The notes under the pieces are model-generated. The model ran no database searches, was not told where the DNA came from, and saw only the letters and a program-made list of their open reading frames with translations. This document shows positions 19,374 through 20,115 of a stretch of 20,115 bases of DNA, one piece after another. Within the stretch, counting starts at the first letter, position 1. Each line of letters starts with the position of its first letter. The position numbers and the translations under genes are program-made. This stretch comes from a virus. The stretch is from positions 1-20,115 of the IMG/VR virus record IMGVR_UViG_3300042691_019367; one strand, 5' to 3'.

Positions 19374-20115
19374 ATGGCATCAAGTAAAAGAAGAGGAAGA
19401 AAGTCTTCAGCTCAAGATAACTTCTTAGAGCCAAATGCTGTAACTGGATTATCTGCTTCCGATGTAGGAACAGGTAGACCATACGGAAATGGAGCCGCTT
19501 CTTTAAGCTGGTCTTTGCCAGCAGCATCTCCACCAGCAACTCTTTATACAATTACTACAACTCCTGCCTCATCAAGCCAAACAACCACTAATACATCTTA
19601 TACATTTACTGGCTTATCTGCAGGTAGTTATACGTTTACTGTAGTTGCATCAAATAATGCTGGATCTTCTGCTTCTACAACAAGTTCATCTGTTTCAATT
19701 ACTACGGTTCCTCAGTCTCCACAATCAGTTACTGCTACAGCTGGAATCAATCAAAATACAATTAGCTGGACTATTGGGGCAAACGGAGGAAAAGCAATAA
19801 CTAAACACAATGTTACTGGTAGCGATGGATCTTCTTCAGGAGACTTGTCAGCCTCAGCAACATCAGTAGTAATTTCAGATACCGCAGGAACTTCGCAAAC
19901 TTATACTGTTACCGCAACAAACGCTAATGGGCCTTCTGCTGGAGCAACAACTAGCAGCATAACAACTTTAGCTCCGTTCTTCCCACCATTCTTCCCACCG
20001 TTCTTCCCACCATTCTTCCCACCATTCTTCCCACCGTTTTTCCCGTTCTTCCCACCGTTCTTCCCACCATTCTTCCCACCGTTCTTCCCATTCTTTCCAC
20101 CGTTCTTCCCATTCT
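19374..20115 (+). CDS. fibronectin-III protein entering a Phe-Phe-Pro-Pro tract, 3' truncated by the window
   Basis: The frame is open from the ATG at 19374 to the window edge (247 codons). After a basic N-terminus (ASSKRRGRKSS) come two fibronectin type III-like domains, about 20-105 (AVTGLSASDVGTGRPYGNG, then YTFTGLSAGSYTFTVVASN) and about 108-197 (SPQSVTATAGINQNTISWT, then YTVTATNANGPSAG). From residue 201 the protein becomes (FFPP)n, as in the 232-residue protein at 12280. A clear AAAGGAG lies 6 bases upstream. Fn3 domains in phage virions usually decorate tails or capsids and bind carbohydrate or cell surfaces. What follows the tract is outside the window, so a Cys-rich cap like the paralogue's cannot be checked. 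Confidence 0.8.
   Translation, partial: MASSKRRGRKSSAQDNFLEPNAVTGLSASDVGTGRPYGNGAASLSWSLPAASPPATLYTITTTPASSSQTTTNTSYTFTGLSAGSYTFTVVASNNAGSSASTTSSSVSITTVPQSPQSVTATAGINQNTISWTIGANGGKAITKHNVTGSDGSSSGDLSASATSVVISDTAGTSQTYTVTATNANGPSAGATTSSITTLAPFFPPFFPPFFPPFFPPFFPPFFPFFPPFFPPFFPPFFPFFPPFFPF
19977..20115 (+). repeat. second FFPP-coding 12-bp repeat array, continues past the edge
   Basis: Units of TTCTTCCCACCA or TTCTTCCCACCG run to the last base. Words, codon choice and the entry point (Ala-Pro then FFPP) match the array at 12517-12762, although the upstream domains are unrelated. Confidence 0.9.

Overview
The window looks like part of a tailed-phage genome, or a prophage or metagenomic phage contig. 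It is AT-rich and densely packed, has no rRNA, tRNA, insertion sequence or CRISPR array that I can find, and carries a run of eight to ten tail-fibre or virion-surface genes, a holin-like gene, a lysozyme-like gene, a phage-sized class II ribonucleotide reductase and many small genes of unknown function. Two features point to an actinobacterial host. Four genes have a TATAAT box exactly 6 bases before the ATG, which predicts leaderless mRNAs, and several promoters have an extended -10 (TGn) element. Low G+C combined with leaderless starts would fit freshwater Actinobacteria, but this is inference and a search is needed.

Layout. (1) Bases 1-700: short leftward genes, each with its own near-identical promoter/leader cassette, in a stretch richer in G+C than the rest. 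(2) 700-893: a control region of nested inverted repeats between leftward and rightward transcription. (3) 894-2967, rightward: a very AT-rich short sulfotransferase, a Cys-rich zinc-ribbon protein, a tiny overlapping ORF and a luciferase-like flavin monooxygenase. (4) 5509-2964, leftward: a membrane-anchored lysozyme-like protein, four overlapping small genes, a 50-residue leaderless gene missed by length-filtered ORF calling, then a separately promoted pair (unknown protein plus a 2-oxoglutarate/Fe(II) oxygenase). This unit converges on the monooxygenase gene with overlapping stop codons. (5) 5728-7959, rightward: class II ribonucleotide reductase, then an EF-hand/holin-like protein. (6) 8031 to the right edge, rightward: the virion-surface module. 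It holds small baseplate/fibre adaptor proteins, a beta-repeat fibre, a collagen-like fibre, a PASTA-like protein with a Phe-Phe-Pro-Pro tract, a second zinc-ribbon paralogue, several modular fibres, and at the edge a fibronectin-III protein that also enters a Phe-Phe-Pro-Pro tract.

How the parts may work together. The reductase supplies deoxynucleotides for phage replication. The sulfotransferase, flavin monooxygenase and 2OG oxygenase look like auxiliary or modifying enzymes whose substrates cannot be read from the sequence. The lysozyme-like and holin-like proteins are candidates for lysis or entry. The fibre genes share interchangeable N-terminal adaptors, shaft modules and C-terminal tips, which suggests evolution by module shuffling.

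The most unusual items are: the (FFPP)n tracts attached to two unrelated N-terminal domains; the exact-spacing leaderless promoters; a 10-bp palindrome TAGTYRACTA next to several promoters; the repeated leftward promoter cassettes; and mutually exclusive hairpins in front of the short fibre gene at 15888.
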